Shown here piece by piece: positions 62,767-64,000 of a stretch of DNA of 64,000 bases. A program made the position numbers and the translations under genes. The notes under the pieces are model-generated. The model was given only the letters and a program-made list of their open reading frames with translations, had not been told where the DNA came from and did no database searches. The stretch's first letter is position 1; each line of letters begins with the position of its first letter. The DNA is from Mesorhizobium sp. C432A (lineage in GTDB: Bacteria; Pseudomonadota; Alphaproteobacteria; Rhizobiales; Rhizobiaceae): assembly GCF_030323145.1 (NCBI RefSeq), contig NZ_CP100470.1, forward strand, positions 2,273,001 through 2,337,000, read 5' to 3'.

Positions 62767-63926
62767 GAGCCTTCGGCAGCTTCCGCGGCGCGCTGATCCT
62801 GGCCGGCGATGCGGACCGCGCCGCCTTCGCTGACGCTCTGGGTGCCTTCGGTGACGACCATGTCGCCATCCTCGATCTCAGCGTCGATCAGCACCGTCTC
62901 AGTGTTGCGCTGGATGATGCGCACGGGAACGCGCCTGGCCTTGCCGTCCTCGACCTGCCAGACATAGGCGCCGTCGGAACCCCACAGGATTGCCAGCGGG
63001 CTGACGGCCGGATAGGTGTCGCCGGGGAAGCGCATGGTGATGCCGAACGACATGCCGGCGCGCAGCGAATCCGCCGGATTGGCGATTGCAGCCTTGACCA
63101 GCAGGGTGCGGCTCTTTTCGTCGATGTGGTTGTCGATGGCCGACACAGTGCCGGTATAGGCCTTGCTCGGATTGGCGATCGGCGTCGCCGACAGTTGCGC
63201 GCCGACCTTGACGGCGGCGGCGAAGCGCTCGGGCACCAGGAAATCGACCAGGATGGAGGAGCGGTCGTCAAGCGTGGCGATCGCCGACTGGCTGGTGACG
63301 TAATTGCCGGCCGATATCGGCAGGATGCCGACCGTGCCGGCGATAGGGGCGACGATCGAACGACGCTGCAAGGCGAGTTCGGCATCCTGCAGCGCCAGTT
63401 TGGCGCCGGCCAGCACCACTTGGGCATCGGCGACGGCGACCGGGGTCGCGGCGTTGGAGGCCCTCAATGATTTCACCCGCTCGAGCTTGTCCTGGGCATC
63501 CTGCAAGGCAAGCTTGGCACGATCTTGCGAGATCACCTCGGTCTCGGAATCGAGAACAGCGATGATCTGCCCCTTGTCGACGCGGGTGCCGGATTGGACG
63601 AGAAATTCAACGAGGCGCCCAGAGCTGTATGGGTTGACCGTCACCGAGGCGTTGGCGCGGCCGGTGCCGATCGCCTGCAGGCGATCGTTGATGGTGGCGG
63701 TGGTCGCCGGCAAGGCGACGACATTTGCCGGGCGGCCGGCAGCGTTGCGGCCGCCTGCCTGTTTTGTCGTGTCGACCGCACCGGTTGTGGCGGGCGCCGA
63801 AGCATAGGTCCAGTCGATGCCCCAGCGTGCTAGAACCTCCGGCGCGCCCGGGAAGAATCGCGCCCAGGCGAGGACAGCCGCGACCAGGATCACAAGCGCA
63901 AAAACGATCTGTTTCCAGGCGGCCAT
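62763..63926 (-). CDS. RND efflux periplasmic adaptor subunit (AcrA/MdtA type)
   Basis: 387 residues from ATG 63926 with CGGAGTG upstream. N-terminal anchor (QIVFALVILVAAVLAWARF), lipoyl half-motifs (PYSSGRLVEFLVQSGTRVDKGQIIAVLD and VAPIAGTVGILPISAGNYVT) around a coiled-coil hairpin (KLALQDAQDKLERVKSLRA), a beta-barrel domain and a membrane-proximal end. Lacks a lipobox Cys. Links the pump to a TolC-like channel encoded elsewhere. Confidence 0.93.
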   Translation of the reverse strand: MAAWKQIVFALVILVAAVLAWARFFPGAPEVLARWGIDWTYASAPATTGAVDTTKQAGGRNAAGRPANVVALPATTATINDRLQAIGTGRANASVTVNPYSSGRLVEFLVQSGTRVDKGQIIAVLDSETEVISQDRAKLALQDAQDKLERVKSLRASNAATPVAVADAQVVLAGAKLALQDAELALQRRSIVAPIAGTVGILPISAGNYVTSQSAIATLDDRSSILVDFLVPERFAAAVKVGAQLSATPIANPSKAYTGTVSAIDNHIDEKSRTLLVKAAIANPADSLRAGMSFGITMRFPGDTYPAVSPLAILWGSDGAYVWQVEDGKARRVPVRIIQRNTETVLIDAEIEDGDMVVTEGTQSVSEGGAVRIAGQDQRAAEAAEGS

Positions 63927-64000
63927 CGACACTCCGGTTGGCAAAACGTCTACCGGTTTCGCCAAGCAAAAAAACGCGCAGCGACGCACCCGGTATGTGC

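Overview
The window is high-GC DNA from an alphaproteobacterium, most probably Mesorhizobium or a close relative (Rhizobiales). The clues are an intergenic element at 54235-54347 built like the rhizobial mosaic element RIME1, a Mesorhizobium-type small secreted protein, tandem DUF992 proteins, a soxBDAG sarcosine oxidase operon, an HWE-family sensor kinase and CUT1 sugar and BMP-type nucleoside ABC systems. It reads as chromosomal: it holds ubiE, ubiB, coaBC, rpsU and tRNA-Ser. No transposase, integrase, CRISPR array or rRNA was seen.

Layout. 1-8111: a sugar catabolic operon on the minus strand (ABC binding protein, two permeases, ATPase, SDR, TIM-barrel isomerase, second SDR) with a divergent ROK regulator. 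8141-15357: a frameshifted aminopeptidase gene, an AI-2E-type permease with an extra soluble C-terminus, a single-domain response regulator divergent from a PAS-rich HWE kinase, and small unknown genes. 15676-20724: one giant autotransporter. 20886-22780: a MalY-type aminotransferase, the 3' remnant of an AapM-type permease, and tRNA-Ser(GGA).

24580-35664: a nucleoside uptake and salvage region. It holds a BMP binding protein, a two-domain ATPase and two permeases, then cdd, a purine nucleoside phosphorylase gene and deoA on the plus strand, with upp and add on the minus strand. Together these import nucleosides, deaminate cytidine and adenosine, phosphorolyse nucleosides and recover uracil. 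A GNAT, an anti-sigma-like protein, slyX and a retropepsin-like protease are interleaved.

35799-44667: housekeeping (ubiE, ubiB, coaBC, MFS exporter, two DUF992 proteins, a TPR lipoprotein, rpsU, a SET protein). The coaBC gene is unusual: its product begins with a complete FitA/VapB-like antitoxin domain, and a 13-bp inverted repeat lies just upstream.

44773-52083: an SDR, a YrdB-like protein, and the sarcosine oxidase operon with an extra unknown gene between soxB and soxD. 52228-53286: a small secreted protein whose upstream region carries three CGTAC-type palindromes next to a TetR gene. 54487-59453: an acyl-CoA cluster (APH-type kinase, MaoC hydratase, SDR, acyl-CoA dehydrogenase, MDR reductase and a collapsed MDR gene) resembling a split version of ACAD10/11. 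59635-63926: an RND efflux pump and its adaptor.

Starts were chosen from visible Shine-Dalgarno sequences and family length. Functions are by motif recognition only; no database search was run.
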